NCBI GenBank assembly: GCA_900545875.1
Contig: URAQ01000017.1
Location: forward strand, 1-13,839
DNA from: an uncultured Collinsella sp.
Lineage (GTDB): Bacteria > Actinomycetota > Coriobacteriia > Coriobacteriales > Coriobacteriaceae
Reading direction: 5' to 3'
Length of the DNA: 13,839 nt
Below the pieces are notes generated by a model. It saw only the letters and a program-made list of their open reading frames with translations, was not told where the DNA came from and did no database searches. The position numbers and the translations under genes are program-made. The first letter of the stretch is position 1; each line of letters begins with the position of its first letter. Below, in pieces: positions 1 to 6,870 of this stretch.

Positions 1-1
1 C

Positions 2-769
2 CGCATGCGCGCCGGCGCTCGCGTGTCTACCTCCGCCGTGTCGCTCGGTCGCTATATCGAGTTCTTTACCGAGTGCGCCAAAGAGGGCACGCCCACGGTC
101 TACCTGTGCTTTACCTCGGCGCTGTCGTCGAGCTACAACTCCGCGTGCCAGGCGGCAGATGCCGTGCGCGCCGAGTATCCCGATTTTGAGTTGTACGTGG
201 TCGACAACGCTCTGCCCTGTGCGACCGGCGAGCTCTTGGCGCTCGAGGCCGTCCGTCAACGCTCGGCGGGACTCACCGCCAAACAGCTGGTCGACTGGGC
301 AAACGAGGCCAAGACCTATGTCCACGGCTACTTTACGCTCGAGAGCTTTGACGCGCTGGCTGCCGGCGGCCGCATTCCGCACGCGGCGGCACAGCTCACG
401 GCAAAGCTCGACGTCAAGCCCGAGCTCTCTTACGACCTTGCCGGCTCGCTGTCGCTGATCGGCGTCAACCGCGGCCGCAAGAAGGCGCTCAAGTCCATCC
501 TCAAGTCGTTCCGCGAGAACTATGTGCCCGATCGCACCATGCCCATCGCCATCATGACGGCCGATGCCGAGAAGGATGGTGACTGGCTCGAGGCTGCCGT
601 TCGCAAGGAGGAAGGTTGCGCCGACGTCACGATTATCCGTAGTTCCGTCGGTCCTACCATTGGCTCGCACGTGGGGCCCGGCATGGTGGCGCTTGCGTTT
701 TGGGGCAAGAACCGCGCCGAGAAAGCCTCGCTTTCCGACCGCATCGCACGCCGTGTGCGTGGTGAGTAG
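2..769 (+). CDS. DegV family protein, 5' end cut by window edge
   Basis: DegV proteins are two-domain cytoplasmic proteins that bind a fatty acid; in Firmicutes the FakB members present it to the fatty-acid kinase FakA. The frame is open to the window's left edge, so the first in-frame ATG (position 5) is probably internal: the sequence after it already matches the family's TS-rich ligand-binding segment (VSTSAVSLG), which normally lies about 50 residues in. Further family signs are the SALSSSYNSA segment, the LESFDALAAGGRIP stretch with conserved GGRI, the LDVKPELSYDLAG stretch, and the C-terminal IGSHVGPGMVALAFWG motif that closes the lipid pocket. About 255 residues are present, against a usual total of about 280-300. 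It is followed by about 90 bp of non-coding sequence, so it is probably a separate unit from the next gene. The family call is firm; the particular lipid and partner kinase cannot be read from the sequence. Confidence 0.92.
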   Translation, partial: RMRAGARVSTSAVSLGRYIEFFTECAKEGTPTVYLCFTSALSSSYNSACQAADAVRAEYPDFELYVVDNALPCATGELLALEAVRQRSAGLTAKQLVDWANEAKTYVHGYFTLESFDALAAGGRIPHAAAQLTAKLDVKPELSYDLAGSLSLIGVNRGRKKALKSILKSFRENYVPDRTMPIAIMTADAEKDGDWLEAAVRKEEGCADVTIIRSSVGPTIGSHVGPGMVALAFWGKNRAEKASLSDRIARRVRGE

Positions 770-861
770 ACAGGCGCTACGACCACAGGCGCCCCGCAGC
801 TCAAGCGCTGGCACTGAGTATTCAACCTGGTAATAACACCCAACCCAAAAGGAAAGGTTTC

Positions 862-1941
862 ATGGCAAACAAGCTCTCCGTCGCATTCATCGGCACCGGA
901 ATCATGGGTGCCCCCATCGCCGGCCACATCTTGGACGCCGGCTATCCCGTCACGGTCAACAACCGCACCAAGTCCAAGGCCGCAGCGCTTATCGGGCGCG
1001 GCGCCGTCTGGGCAGATACGCCGGCCGATGCCGCGGCGAACGCCGATGTCGTCTTTACCATGGTGGGCTATCCCTCCGAGGTCGAGGAACTCTACCTGGC
1101 GGGCGACGGCCTGCTCGCGTGCACCAAGCCGGGTGCGGTCTTGATCGACCTCACGACGAGCTCGCCCGAGCTTGCCCGTGACATTGCCGAGGCCGCCCAG
1201 GTTTCTGGTCGCATGGCGTTTGACTGCCCCGTCACCGGCGGCGAGTCGGGCGCTATCGCCGGCACGCTCACGGCTATCGTGGGCGCCACCGAGAACGACA
1301 TCGCCCCGGTCCGTGACATCCTTGCCACCTTCGCTGCCAACATTTGCTGCTTCGATGGCGCCGGCAAGGGCCAGGCTGCCAAGCTCGCCAACCAGGTGTC
1401 GCTGGGCGCATGCATGGTCGGCATGGCCGATGCCATGGCATTTGCCGAGCTGAGCGGCCTTGATCTGGAGAAGACCCGTCAGATGATCTTAGGCGGTACC
1501 GGCAAGTCCGGCGCCATGGAGAGCCTGGCGCCCAAGGCACTCGACGGCGACTACAAGCCCGGCTTTATGGTCGAGCACTTTATTAAGGACCTGCGCCTGG
1601 CGCTCGCCTATGCCGACGACCGCGAGCTCGCGCTGCCCGGCGCCGACGTGGCCTTTACGCTCTACGACATGCTCGACGCCATCGGTGGCGCCAAGCTGGG
1701 CACCCAGGCCATCACGGTCCTCTACAAGGAGGAGGCCGACGCCATCGCCGCCGGTCTGGACTGGTCGCAGTATCGTCCCGAAGAGCATGGCGCTCACGAG
1801 GAAGGCTGCGGTTGCGGCGAGCATGGCGACGACCACGAGTGCGGTTGTGGCCACCACCACGACGAGGACCACGAGTGCTGCGGCGGCCACGGCCATGATG
1901 ACGGCCACGAGTGCTGCTGCGGCCACCATCACGGGGAGTAG
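862..1941 (+). CDS. NAD(P)-dependent beta-hydroxyacid dehydrogenase (3-hydroxyisobutyrate dehydrogenase family) with His/Cys-rich C-terminal tail
   Basis: This is a soluble oxidoreductase of the 3-hydroxyisobutyrate / tartronate semialdehyde reductase family, which oxidises or reduces small beta-hydroxyacids with NAD(P). The Rossmann fingerprint GTGIMG is at residues 11-16. The substrate-binding motif DCPVTGGESGA is at 121-131. The catalytic motif GxGxxxKxxN spans 168-177, with the predicted catalytic Lys at 174. A second conserved Lys is in HFIKDL (242). The family core ends near residue 305, the usual length. Residues 307-359 are an added tail of alternating CxC, CC, HHH and acidic residues (14 His and 9 Cys in 53 residues), which looks able to bind metal. 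An AAAGGAAAGG ribosome site precedes the ATG. The next gene starts 5 bp after the stop, so it is probably first in a four-gene operon. The substrate is unknown; glyoxylate/succinate-semialdehyde reductase activity is an alternative within the family. Confidence 0.9.
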   Translation: MANKLSVAFIGTGIMGAPIAGHILDAGYPVTVNNRTKSKAAALIGRGAVWADTPADAAANADVVFTMVGYPSEVEELYLAGDGLLACTKPGAVLIDLTTSSPELARDIAEAAQVSGRMAFDCPVTGGESGAIAGTLTAIVGATENDIAPVRDILATFAANICCFDGAGKGQAAKLANQVSLGACMVGMADAMAFAELSGLDLEKTRQMILGGTGKSGAMESLAPKALDGDYKPGFMVEHFIKDLRLALAYADDRELALPGADVAFTLYDMLDAIGGAKLGTQAITVLYKEEADAIAAGLDWSQYRPEEHGAHEEGCGCGEHGDDHECGCGHHHDEDHECCGGHGHDDGHECCCGHHHGE

Positions 1942-1946
1942 CGCCC

Positions 1947-2375
1947 ATGAGCTGGACGTTCGTGGTGCTTGCGCTGGTGCTCTTTCTCTTTGCGATTTAC
2001 ATCGGCTTTTTGTGCGGCCAGTGGGCGTGCGAAAAGCGCGTCATCACCAAGCGCGACTACTGGATTGCCAACTTTGCGGGAGCGGCGGCAGTCGTCCTGC
2101 TAACCTGGGTGTTCTCGCTGTTCCCGCTGGTGCAGTTTGCGCCGATCGGCTGGCTCGGCGGCTTTATCGCCGGCCTTAAGATGAGCTTTGGCGAGTCCGT
2201 CGGTCCGTGGCGCAAGCACGACGAGGTCTTTAACGTCAACAAGGCTCACCGCGCCGCCGCCGACGCGGGCGACGCCGAGGAACGCCGCCGTGCGCGTCGC
2301 AATGGCGCGGCCGACCGACAGCTCATCTCGGTCACCGATGACAGCAAGGGTGCTGGCAAGCACGCTAAGAAATAG
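1947..2375 (+). CDS. small membrane protein of unknown function
   Basis: I do not recognise a named family. The 142-residue product has a hydrophobic N-terminal helix (about residues 4-24), a second helix (about 41-62) and a weaker hydrophobic stretch (about 66-80). A long polar tail follows, rich in Arg, Ala and Lys (about 88-142), including EERRRARRNG. The layout suggests a membrane anchor with a basic cytoplasmic tail that could contact nucleic acid, acidic phospholipids or a partner; this is inference. An in-frame ATG lies 36 bp upstream inside the preceding gene, but the ATG at 1947 is preferred: GGGGAG at 1933-1938 gives a ribosome site with 8-nt spacing, and this start avoids overlap. 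It sits 5 bp after the dehydrogenase and 15 bp before the HEAT-repeat gene, so co-transcription is likely. Confidence 0.75.
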   Translation: MSWTFVVLALVLFLFAIYIGFLCGQWACEKRVITKRDYWIANFAGAAAVVLLTWVFSLFPLVQFAPIGWLGGFIAGLKMSFGESVGPWRKHDEVFNVNKAHRAAADAGDAEERRRARRNGAADRQLISVTDDSKGAGKHAKK

Positions 2376-2390
2376 TAAAAAGAGGTAACT

Positions 2391-3089
2391 ATGGCAGAAA
2401 ACAAGGAAGAACAGCTCACCGACGAGGAGCTGGCACAGCTTCAGCTGGCAGAGGAGAACGAGAACGCCGTCGACCGTCTGGTCAAGGAGCTCGGCTGCCC
2501 CACGCGCCGCATCCGTCAGTTTGCCGCCCGCGTGCTGCACCTGCTTGCCGAGCGCGATCCGCAGCGCGTCGTGCCCTGCGTGCCCGCGCTGATCGAGGCG
2601 CTCGACCGCCCCGAGGCTCAGACCCGCTGGGAGGCCCTCGACGCCCTGGCGGCGCTCGCCACCACCTGCCCCGAGCAGCTGGGCGATGCCTTTGAGGGCG
2701 CCGAGACTGCGCTGTTCGACGAGATTTCCTCCACGCTGCGCTATGCCGCCTTCCGCCTGCTGTGCGTGTGGGGTGCCACGAGCGTCGAGCGTTCGCGCGA
2801 GGCTTGGCCCATCCTGGACGAGGCTATCCAGTGCTACCACGGCGACCTTGAGTATCGCGACATGCTCGGTTGCCTGTACGAGTTTTGCCAGGGCGAGATC
2901 GACGCCGAGGTTGCCGAGAAGCTTGCGCTGCGCCTTAAGTTCGATGCCGAGAACGGTAAGGGCAGCTATCTCAAGGCCCGTTCGAGCGAGATTTGCGAAA
3001 TGCTTGTTAAACGTTTTGGCCTGGATCTCTCCAAAAAGAAGAAGCGTGCTAGCGTTAAAAAATCTGACGACGCCGAAAACGAGGAGTAA
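2391..3089 (+). CDS. HEAT-repeat protein
   Basis: The 232-residue product is mostly amphipathic helix pairs with HEAT/Armadillo-like periodicity. Probable repeats lie at about 36-72 (RRIRQFAARVLHLLAER then VPALIEALD), 73-108 (AQTRWEALDALAALA) and 110-147 (TLRYAAFRLLCVWGA). The first 28 residues are acidic and Glu/Gln-rich. The C-terminus has a Lys-rich patch (SKKKKRASVKK, about 214-224) followed by an acidic end. HEAT repeats act as protein-protein scaffolds, so the role is probably structural or adaptor-like; no catalytic motif is visible. An AGAGG ribosome site precedes the ATG. The gene lies 15 bp after the small membrane protein and 6 bp before the isocitrate dehydrogenase homologue, whose ribosome site lies inside the last codons of this gene. 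This suggests translational coupling. The fold call is reasonable; the function is unknown. Confidence 0.8.
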   Translation: MAENKEEQLTDEELAQLQLAEENENAVDRLVKELGCPTRRIRQFAARVLHLLAERDPQRVVPCVPALIEALDRPEAQTRWEALDALAALATTCPEQLGDAFEGAETALFDEISSTLRYAAFRLLCVWGATSVERSREAWPILDEAIQCYHGDLEYRDMLGCLYEFCQGEIDAEVAEKLALRLKFDAENGKGSYLKARSSEICEMLVKRFGLDLSKKKKRASVKKSDDAENEE

Positions 3090-3095
3090 CAGATT

Positions 3096-4181
3096 ATGGC
3101 GCACGATGTAGTCCTGATTCCCGGTGACGGTATCGGTCCCGAGATTACGCAGGCCATGCGCCGCGTGGTCGAGGCCACCGGTGTCCAGATCAACTGGAAC
3201 GTCCAGGAGGCCGGCGCCGGCGTCATGGACGAGTTTGGCACGCCGCTGCCCCAGCACGTGCTCGATGCGGTCGCCGAGACCAAGGTTGCCATCAAGGGTC
3301 CCATCACCACACCGGTCGGCACGGGTTTCCGCAGCGTTAACGTGGCCCTGCGCAAGCACTTCGACCTGTACGCCTGCGTGCGCCCCTGCCTGTCGCAGCC
3401 GGGCGACGGCTCGCGCTTCCGCGATGTCGACCTGGTTATCGTGCGCGAGAACACCGAGGACCTCTACGCCGGCATCGAGTTCGATGAGGGCGCTGCCGAG
3501 GTCGAGGAGCTCTCGCAGCTCGTCGAGCGCTCGGGCCAGAAGACCTTCGCCGCTGATTCCGCCATTTCAATTAAGCCGATTTCCATCGCCAAGAGCCGCC
3601 GCATTGTGGAGTATGCCTTTGAGTATGCCCGCCGCTGCGGCCGCAAAAAGGTGACGGCCGTGCACAAGGCCAACATCATGAAGGCGACCGACGGCCTGTT
3701 CCTGCGCGTGGCGCGCGAGGTGGCCGCCAACTATCCCGATATCGAGTTCAACGACAAGATCGTCGACGCCACCTGCATGGGCTTGGTCCAGAACCCCAAC
3801 GACTTCGATGTCCTGGTGCTGCCCAACCTGTACGGCGACATCGTGAGCGACCTGTGCGCCGGCCTGGTGGGCGGTCTGGGCATGGCCCCCGGCTCCAACA
3901 TCGGTGCCGACTGCGCAATCTTTGAGGCTACGCATGGCTCCGCGCCCGATATCGCCGGCCAGGATATCGCCAACCCTACGGCCGAGATCCTCTCTGCTGC
4001 GATGATGCTCGATCACCTGGGCGAGAACGATGCTGCCAATCGCATTCGTGCCGCCGTATCTGCCACGCTCGACGAGGGCGAGCAAGTTACCGGTGACGTG
4101 CGTCGTGCCCAGACCGGTTCCGTCGAGGGCGCGGTGGGCACGCAGGCCTTTGCCGATGCCGTTATCGCGCACCTGGCCTAA
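3096..4181 (+). CDS. NAD-type isocitrate dehydrogenase (isocitrate/isopropylmalate dehydrogenase family)
   Basis: This is a beta-decarboxylating dehydrogenase that most likely converts isocitrate to 2-oxoglutarate with NAD. The nucleotide-loop start IPGDGIGPE is at residues 8-16. The substrate segment [18 protein letters not shown] has Ser80, Asn82, Arg86 and Arg96, the isocitrate pattern SxNxxLR rather than the isopropylmalate pattern. [10 protein letters not shown] supplies Arg117 and the catalytic Tyr124. The catalytic Lys191 is in VHKANIM. Metal-binding Asp residues are 224, 248 and 252. The cofactor loop HGSAPDIAG carries Asp285, typical of NAD use, where NADP enzymes have Lys-Tyr. The length of 361 residues matches the NAD-IDH class. 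The GAGGAG ribosome site overlaps the end of the HEAT gene. In an organism with a partial TCA cycle its likely job is 2-oxoglutarate supply for glutamate. Homoisocitrate or tartrate dehydrogenase are less likely alternatives. Confidence 0.9.
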   Translation: MAHDVVLIPGDGIGPEITQAMRRVVEATGVQINWNVQEAGAGVMDEFGTPLPQHVLDAVAETKVAIKGPITTPVGTGFRSVNVALRKHFDLYACVRPCLSQPGDGSRFRDVDLVIVRENTEDLYAGIEFDEGAAEVEELSQLVERSGQKTFAADSAISIKPISIAKSRRIVEYAFEYARRCGRKKVTAVHKANIMKATDGLFLRVAREVAANYPDIEFNDKIVDATCMGLVQNPNDFDVLVLPNLYGDIVSDLCAGLVGGLGMAPGSNIGADCAIFEATHGSAPDIAGQDIANPTAEILSAAMMLDHLGENDAANRIRAAVSATLDEGEQVTGDVRRAQTGSVEGAVGTQAFADAVIAHLA

Positions 4182-4240
4182 GGCATGCACACTGCAAACG
4201 CCTAAATAGTACTTAAGTGTTTGCGTATAACCTAAGAATC

Positions 4241-4269
4241 AATACGCCCGGCGCTCCGTCGGGCGTATT
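4241..4269 (+). terminator. perfect 10-bp stem-loop after the isocitrate dehydrogenase gene
   Basis: AATACGCCCG (4241-4250) pairs perfectly with CGGGCGTATT (4260-4269) around a 9-nt loop. Only a weak U-run follows (CTATT), so termination efficiency is uncertain. It lies 60 bp after the upstream stop and 38 bp before the next start. A TATAAC hexamer at 4226-4231 could be a -10 element for the next gene, in which case the hairpin would sit in that gene's 5' UTR instead. A terminator is the simpler reading. Confidence 0.6.
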
Positions 4270-4307
4270 CTATTGGGGACTATGTTTCCTAACAAGGAGT
4301 AACTGAT

Positions 4308-5393
4308 ATGGGTCTGATTCAAAAGAAGGACGAGAAGGACGAGATCGACGGCATCCAGATCATCGAGCGCGGCGAAGGTCCCGACGGTGACGAGGAAGAG
4401 AAGATCGACTTGGTCGCCGGTACGTCTGCCGAGCACATTGCCGCCGGTACGACGGCCGAGGAGGAGGACGCTCGCCTGGAGGCAAAGATCGCCGCGGACG
4501 CCGCCGACGAGAACCTCATGCCCGAGGAACAGGACGAGGACGATGACTCCGACGAAGACGACCATGCATCCAGGCACAAGAAGACGATGATTGCCGCCTT
4601 CGTGGTTGCAGTCGTGATCGCTGCGGTGGTCGGCTTCTTTATCGGCAACGGTGGTTTTGGCGGCAAGGGTGTCGGCTCGGCGACCCTCACCGAGGACCAG
4701 CTCGATTCGACCGTGGCAAGCTACAGCTACAACGGCAAGAAGAGCGACATCACCGCGCGCGAGGCCATTGAGAGCCAGTACAGCCTCGACACCGTCAAGG
4801 ATAGCGATGGCAACTACACCGCTCCCTCTGCCGACGTCATCCTGTCCTACGTGCGCAACAAGATCCTGCTGGACGCTGCCGAGGACGAGGGCATCACCGT
4901 CTCTTCTAAGGAAATGAAGAAGTACGCCGAGGATTCCATCGGCACCTCCGACTACAAGACCATGGCCACGCAGTATGGTGTGTCCAAGGATCAGGCTAAG
5001 CAGATCGTCCGCCAGTCCGCGACGCTGCAGAAGCTCTACAAGAAGAAGGTGGGCGACACCTCTGCAAGCATGCCGACCGCTCCGACTGAGCCTGCCGACG
5101 GCAACGAGGAGACCGCGAGCAAGGATTACGCCGACTACATCATCAACCTTGCCGGCGACGAGTGGGATAGCTCGAAGGGCACCTGGAAGGACGAGGACGG
5201 CACCTACGCCAAGGCCTTCGCCGACGATGCCTTTACCGCCGATAGCGCTACCTACAAGCAGGCCATGACCGCCTACTACACCGCTTATCAGCAGTATTCC
5301 TCGCAGGCTTCAAGCGCCAGCTCCAAGTGGACCGAGTACGCTAACGGCCTGTACGCCAAGGCCAACATCAGCATCTACGGCCTGTTTGCGTAA
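4308..5393 (+). CDS. membrane-anchored SurA-N-like protein with acidic cytoplasmic head
   Basis: The 361-residue product has a strongly acidic N-terminal region of about 90 residues (for example EEQDEDDDSDEDD near 73-85). A short basic stop (RHKK, 89-92) and one membrane helix (about 93-113) follow, then a Gly-rich linker and an extracytoplasmic domain. With the positive residues on the N-terminal side the predicted topology is N-in, C-out. The outer part, about residues 165-245 (LSYVRNKILLDAAEDEGITVSSKEM and the following helices), resembles the SurA/PrsA N-terminal chaperone fold: a helix, 'A..EGI.VS..E' and a 'YGVSKDQAKQIVR' helix. No rotamase (PPIase) domain is visible, so a substrate-holding role outside the membrane is likelier than prolyl isomerisation. 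There is no lipobox. AAGGAG precedes the ATG. The gene is flanked by stem-loops on both sides and is probably transcribed alone. Confidence 0.75.
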   Translation: MGLIQKKDEKDEIDGIQIIERGEGPDGDEEEKIDLVAGTSAEHIAAGTTAEEEDARLEAKIAADAADENLMPEEQDEDDDSDEDDHASRHKKTMIAAFVVAVVIAAVVGFFIGNGGFGGKGVGSATLTEDQLDSTVASYSYNGKKSDITAREAIESQYSLDTVKDSDGNYTAPSADVILSYVRNKILLDAAEDEGITVSSKEMKKYAEDSIGTSDYKTMATQYGVSKDQAKQIVRQSATLQKLYKKKVGDTSASMPTAPTEPADGNEETASKDYADYIINLAGDEWDSSKGTWKDEDGTYAKAFADDAFTADSATYKQAMTAYYTAYQQYSSQASSASSKWTEYANGLYAKANISIYGLFA

Positions 5394-5435
5394 GGTTTGC
5401 CTGCACTACTGCGCGCTAACCGATCTACCTGATTA

Positions 5436-5468
5436 AGCCCGCTAGAACGGACAATGTTCTAACGGGCT
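5436..5468. terminator. stem-loop between convergent genes, possibly bidirectional
   Basis: AGCCCGCTAGAAC (5436-5448) pairs with GTTCTAACGGGCT (5456-5468), with one internal C-A mismatch and a 7-nt loop. It is followed by ATTTG on the + strand. It lies between the end of the + strand membrane-protein gene and the end of the minus-strand XRE gene, so it may terminate both. Neither side has a long U-run. Confidence 0.65.
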
Positions 5469-5505
5469 ATTTGCGTTGAGGGCGTGATTGGGGGCTTAAT
5501 TATGG

Positions 5506-5745
5506 CTATTCATCCTTAAGCCCAAAGAGGCTATCGGCTTCATCGTCAGGTATATATTCCAGTACATCGCCCGGCTGGCAGTCGAGTGCTCGGCATATCG
5601 CGTCTAGAGTTGAAAAACGCACGGCAGATACCTTGCCCGTCTTGATGCGCGACATATTGACCTGAGAGATACCCACGCGTTCTGCAAGTTCTTTGGATGA
5701 GATCTTGCGTTCGGCCAGCATGCGGTCGAGCCGCAGAATAATCAT
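5506..5745 (-). CDS. XRE/Cro-family helix-turn-helix regulator, YozG-like
   Basis: This 79-residue protein is almost entirely a Cro/C1-type DNA-binding domain. The helix-turn-helix is in about residues 16-37 (SSKELAERVGISQVNMSRIKTG), with the family's third-helix segment FSTLDAICRALDCQPGDVLEY at 44-64 and a short acidic end. The start is supported by AGGGGGA just upstream, which overlaps the stop of the membrane-protein gene. The two genes are 9 bp apart and surely co-transcribed. Small regulators of this type commonly pair with DUF2975 membrane proteins, as here. It is the natural candidate to bind the palindrome at 6416-6433 in the promoter of its own operon. The signal it answers to is unknown. 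Confidence 0.9.
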   Translation of the reverse strand: MIILRLDRMLAERKISSKELAERVGISQVNMSRIKTGKVSAVRFSTLDAICRALDCQPGDVLEYIPDDEADSLFGLKDE

Positions 5746-5754
5746 GGATTCCCC

Positions 5755-6393
5755 CTAGAGCAACTCGTCATCTTGTTTTTGCAGGATATACCCGTAGCGG
5801 AAGATGCTGGCAATCAGGCAAATAATCAGGCCTGCAAAGAGCATAGAGGGCTCGAATAACTGGCCGACGAACGCATCCGTAAAGCTGCCACCAAATCCTG
5901 AGAGTATCATTCCCGTGATTACGGCACCAAGAAGCCTCACGGCAACGCCGCCGATAAGGAATAAATGTCCTACTCGACGAAGTGTGTGGTTACATTCAAG
6001 GTCAAAGGGCCTGCCTTCCTTTTCAATGTTGAAGAAAAGCCTGCGCACGCTTAGCGCGATGGTAAGCGCAAGGCATGTCATCAAGAGGCTCCCTATGGCA
6101 GTGTGACCATCGTGTGCGACGAGCATAAGTGGGGCCTGCGCATCGGTACCGACGATAGCAAGGCATGGCCCTTCGCCGCCTTGAAGTTCTACGGATTGGA
6201 GACACGACCCTTGGGAGAGGCTAGGCAATACGAGTAGAAGGTCAATCGCAATGACTGCGAGAAGTCCCAGAGCGAGCGCGGTGGTAATGCAGATCGTGGC
6301 CCATTTGCAGATGCGAGCGAGCTTCCTCAGTTTGGCTATCGTCTGTTCGCGGCTGATGGTTTCATTCGATATAGATGCGCTTCGATGGACCAT
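5755..6393 (-). CDS. DUF2975-type membrane protein
   Basis: This is an integral membrane protein with four predicted helices (about residues 31-55, 98-122, 142-164 and 180-203). Between helices 2 and 3 it carries the segment GRPFDLECNHTLRRVG, matching the 'PF..e....Lr.iG' signature of DUF2975 proteins. The frame extends 13 codons further upstream to 6432, but the ATG at 6393 is chosen for two reasons. GGAGGGG stands directly before it, and the predicted promoter -10 (6428-6433) would place the transcript start downstream of the longer start. The product is then 212 residues. It is the first gene of a two-gene unit with the XRE regulator. Its biochemical function is not known; the pairing suggests that it senses a membrane or stress signal or modulates the regulator, which is inference. 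Confidence 0.85.
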   Translation of the reverse strand: MVHRSASISNETISREQTIAKLRKLARICKWATICITTALALGLLAVIAIDLLLVLPSLSQGSCLQSVELQGGEGPCLAIVGTDAQAPLMLVAHDGHTAIGSLLMTCLALTIALSVRRLFFNIEKEGRPFDLECNHTLRRVGHLFLIGGVAVRLLGAVITGMILSGFGGSFTDAFVGQLFEPSMLFAGLIICLIASIFRYGYILQKQDDELL

Positions 6394-6415
6394 AACCCCT
6401 CCAATCGGCGTTTTG

Positions 6416-6436
6416 TATGATACTTGTATCATATCA
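6416..6436 (-). promoter_or_regulatory. extended -10 promoter overlapped by an 18-bp palindrome (candidate XRE operator)
   Basis: TATGATAC-TT-GTATCATA (6416-6433) is a perfect inverted repeat with 8-bp arms. Read on the minus strand, one arm contains TATGAT preceded by TGA, an extended -10 element (6428-6436). No good -35 is seen. A protein bound here would block RNA polymerase at the start of the DUF2975-XRE operon, the classic layout of an autorepressor. Confidence 0.6.
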
Positions 6437-6634
6437 GAATTAACGATAAACGATAAATAATTACGGATAATGAGTAAGTAATGATTGAAAACGATTAGCG
6501 TGAGCTATTAGCTCATTTTGGATGCTGGAGTTTGGCGCGTGGGGGATGAGGACAAATGCCAAAACTTCCCGTGATCGTTCCCGTGATTGCGCAAGCGCTC
6601 CATTGTGTTTCCCTAATTCATATGGGAAAACAGC

Positions 6635-6648
6635 TGCAAACGATTGCA
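6635..6648. promoter_or_regulatory. cre-like / LacI-family operator candidate 1
   Basis: TGCAAACGATTGCA has TGCAA and TTGCA arms around a central CG. It matches 8 of the 10 specified positions of the Bacillus catabolite-responsive consensus TGWNANCGNTNWCA. Actinobacterial LacI-family regulators use related sites. The binder is unknown. Confidence 0.4.
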
Positions 6649-6652
6649 AGTA

Positions 6653-6684
6653 ACCGGTAAACGGTCGAAAACTACCGTTCACCG
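6653..6684. repeat. 18-bp direct repeat copy 1 within a 30-bp dyad
   Basis: ACCGGTAAACGGTCGAAA (6653-6670) recurs exactly at 6871-6888, 218 bp downstream. In this copy CGGTAAACGGT (6655-6665) faces ACCGTTCACCG (6674-6684) as an inverted repeat matching at 10 of 11 positions across an 8-nt spacer. Half-sites of the form CGGT/ACCG are spaced 7 bp apart on each arm. This is the form of a multi-subunit operator. Confidence 0.65.
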
Positions 6685-6695
6685 ATAATCTCAAA

Positions 6696-6711
6696 ACTGG
6701 TTCTAACTGGT
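6696..6711. repeat. tandem ACTGGT half-sites
   Basis: ACTGGT occurs at 6696-6701 and again at 6706-6711, 10 bp apart (one helical turn). This is the same half-site as in the TGGT-N4-ACCA operators at 6979 and 11271, but here in direct orientation. A GATAAT hexamer stands just upstream at 6684-6689 and might be a second, weak promoter's -10. Confidence 0.4.
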
Positions 6712-6804
6712 ATTAAGTCAAAAAGACCAATTCACATATCTTCACAATGACCTGCAATTTTTCTACACGCTATTTTTAGCCGCCCTGCGTTGTTTAGACA
6801 CAGG

Positions 6805-6821
6805 AAAAGATCCAATCTTTT
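6805..6821. repeat. inverted repeat AAAAGAT-CCA-ATCTTTT
   Basis: Perfect 7-bp arms surround a 3-nt centre. It could be a regulator site or a short RNA hairpin. With its weak A-T stem and three-base loop it is not a convincing terminator. Confidence 0.4.
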
Positions 6822-6830
6822 GCCAAAGCA

Positions 6831-6852
6831 TTTCGAAACGGTTTCAAAACCG
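6831..6852. promoter_or_regulatory. cre-like / LacI-family operator candidate 2 with overlapping palindromes
   Basis: TCGAAACGGTTTCA (6833-6846) matches 8 of the 10 specified positions of the cre consensus. Three palindromes interlock here: TTTCGAAA (6831-6838), GAAAC-G-GTTTC (6835-6845) and CGGTTT-CA-AAACCG (6839-6852). The density suggests protein binding, probably by a LacI-type regulator. The identity of the binder is inference. Confidence 0.45.
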
Positions 6853-6870
6853 CAGGTAGAAGTGTTAACG

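Noticed and set aside
1780..1938. His/Cys tail as a frameshift or assembly artefact
   Set aside because: The frame continues without interruption from the core, the His/Cys/Asp quasi-repeats are coherent in this frame only, and the stop is followed by a properly spaced next gene.
1911..1946. Longer N-terminus for the small membrane protein
   Set aside because: The extra 12 residues overlap the dehydrogenase tail codons and are not preceded by a ribosome site, whereas ATG 1947 has GGGGAG at good spacing.
2100..3359. A 419-codon open frame on the minus strand
   Set aside because: It lies antisense to three well-supported genes, has a low-complexity composition typical of the mirror of GC-rich codon use, and has no recognisable domain.
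6461..6694. A 77-codon minus-strand frame in the long non-coding region
   Set aside because: It has no ribosome site or recognisable domain, and it runs through the cre-like site and the 18-bp repeat, which look regulatory.
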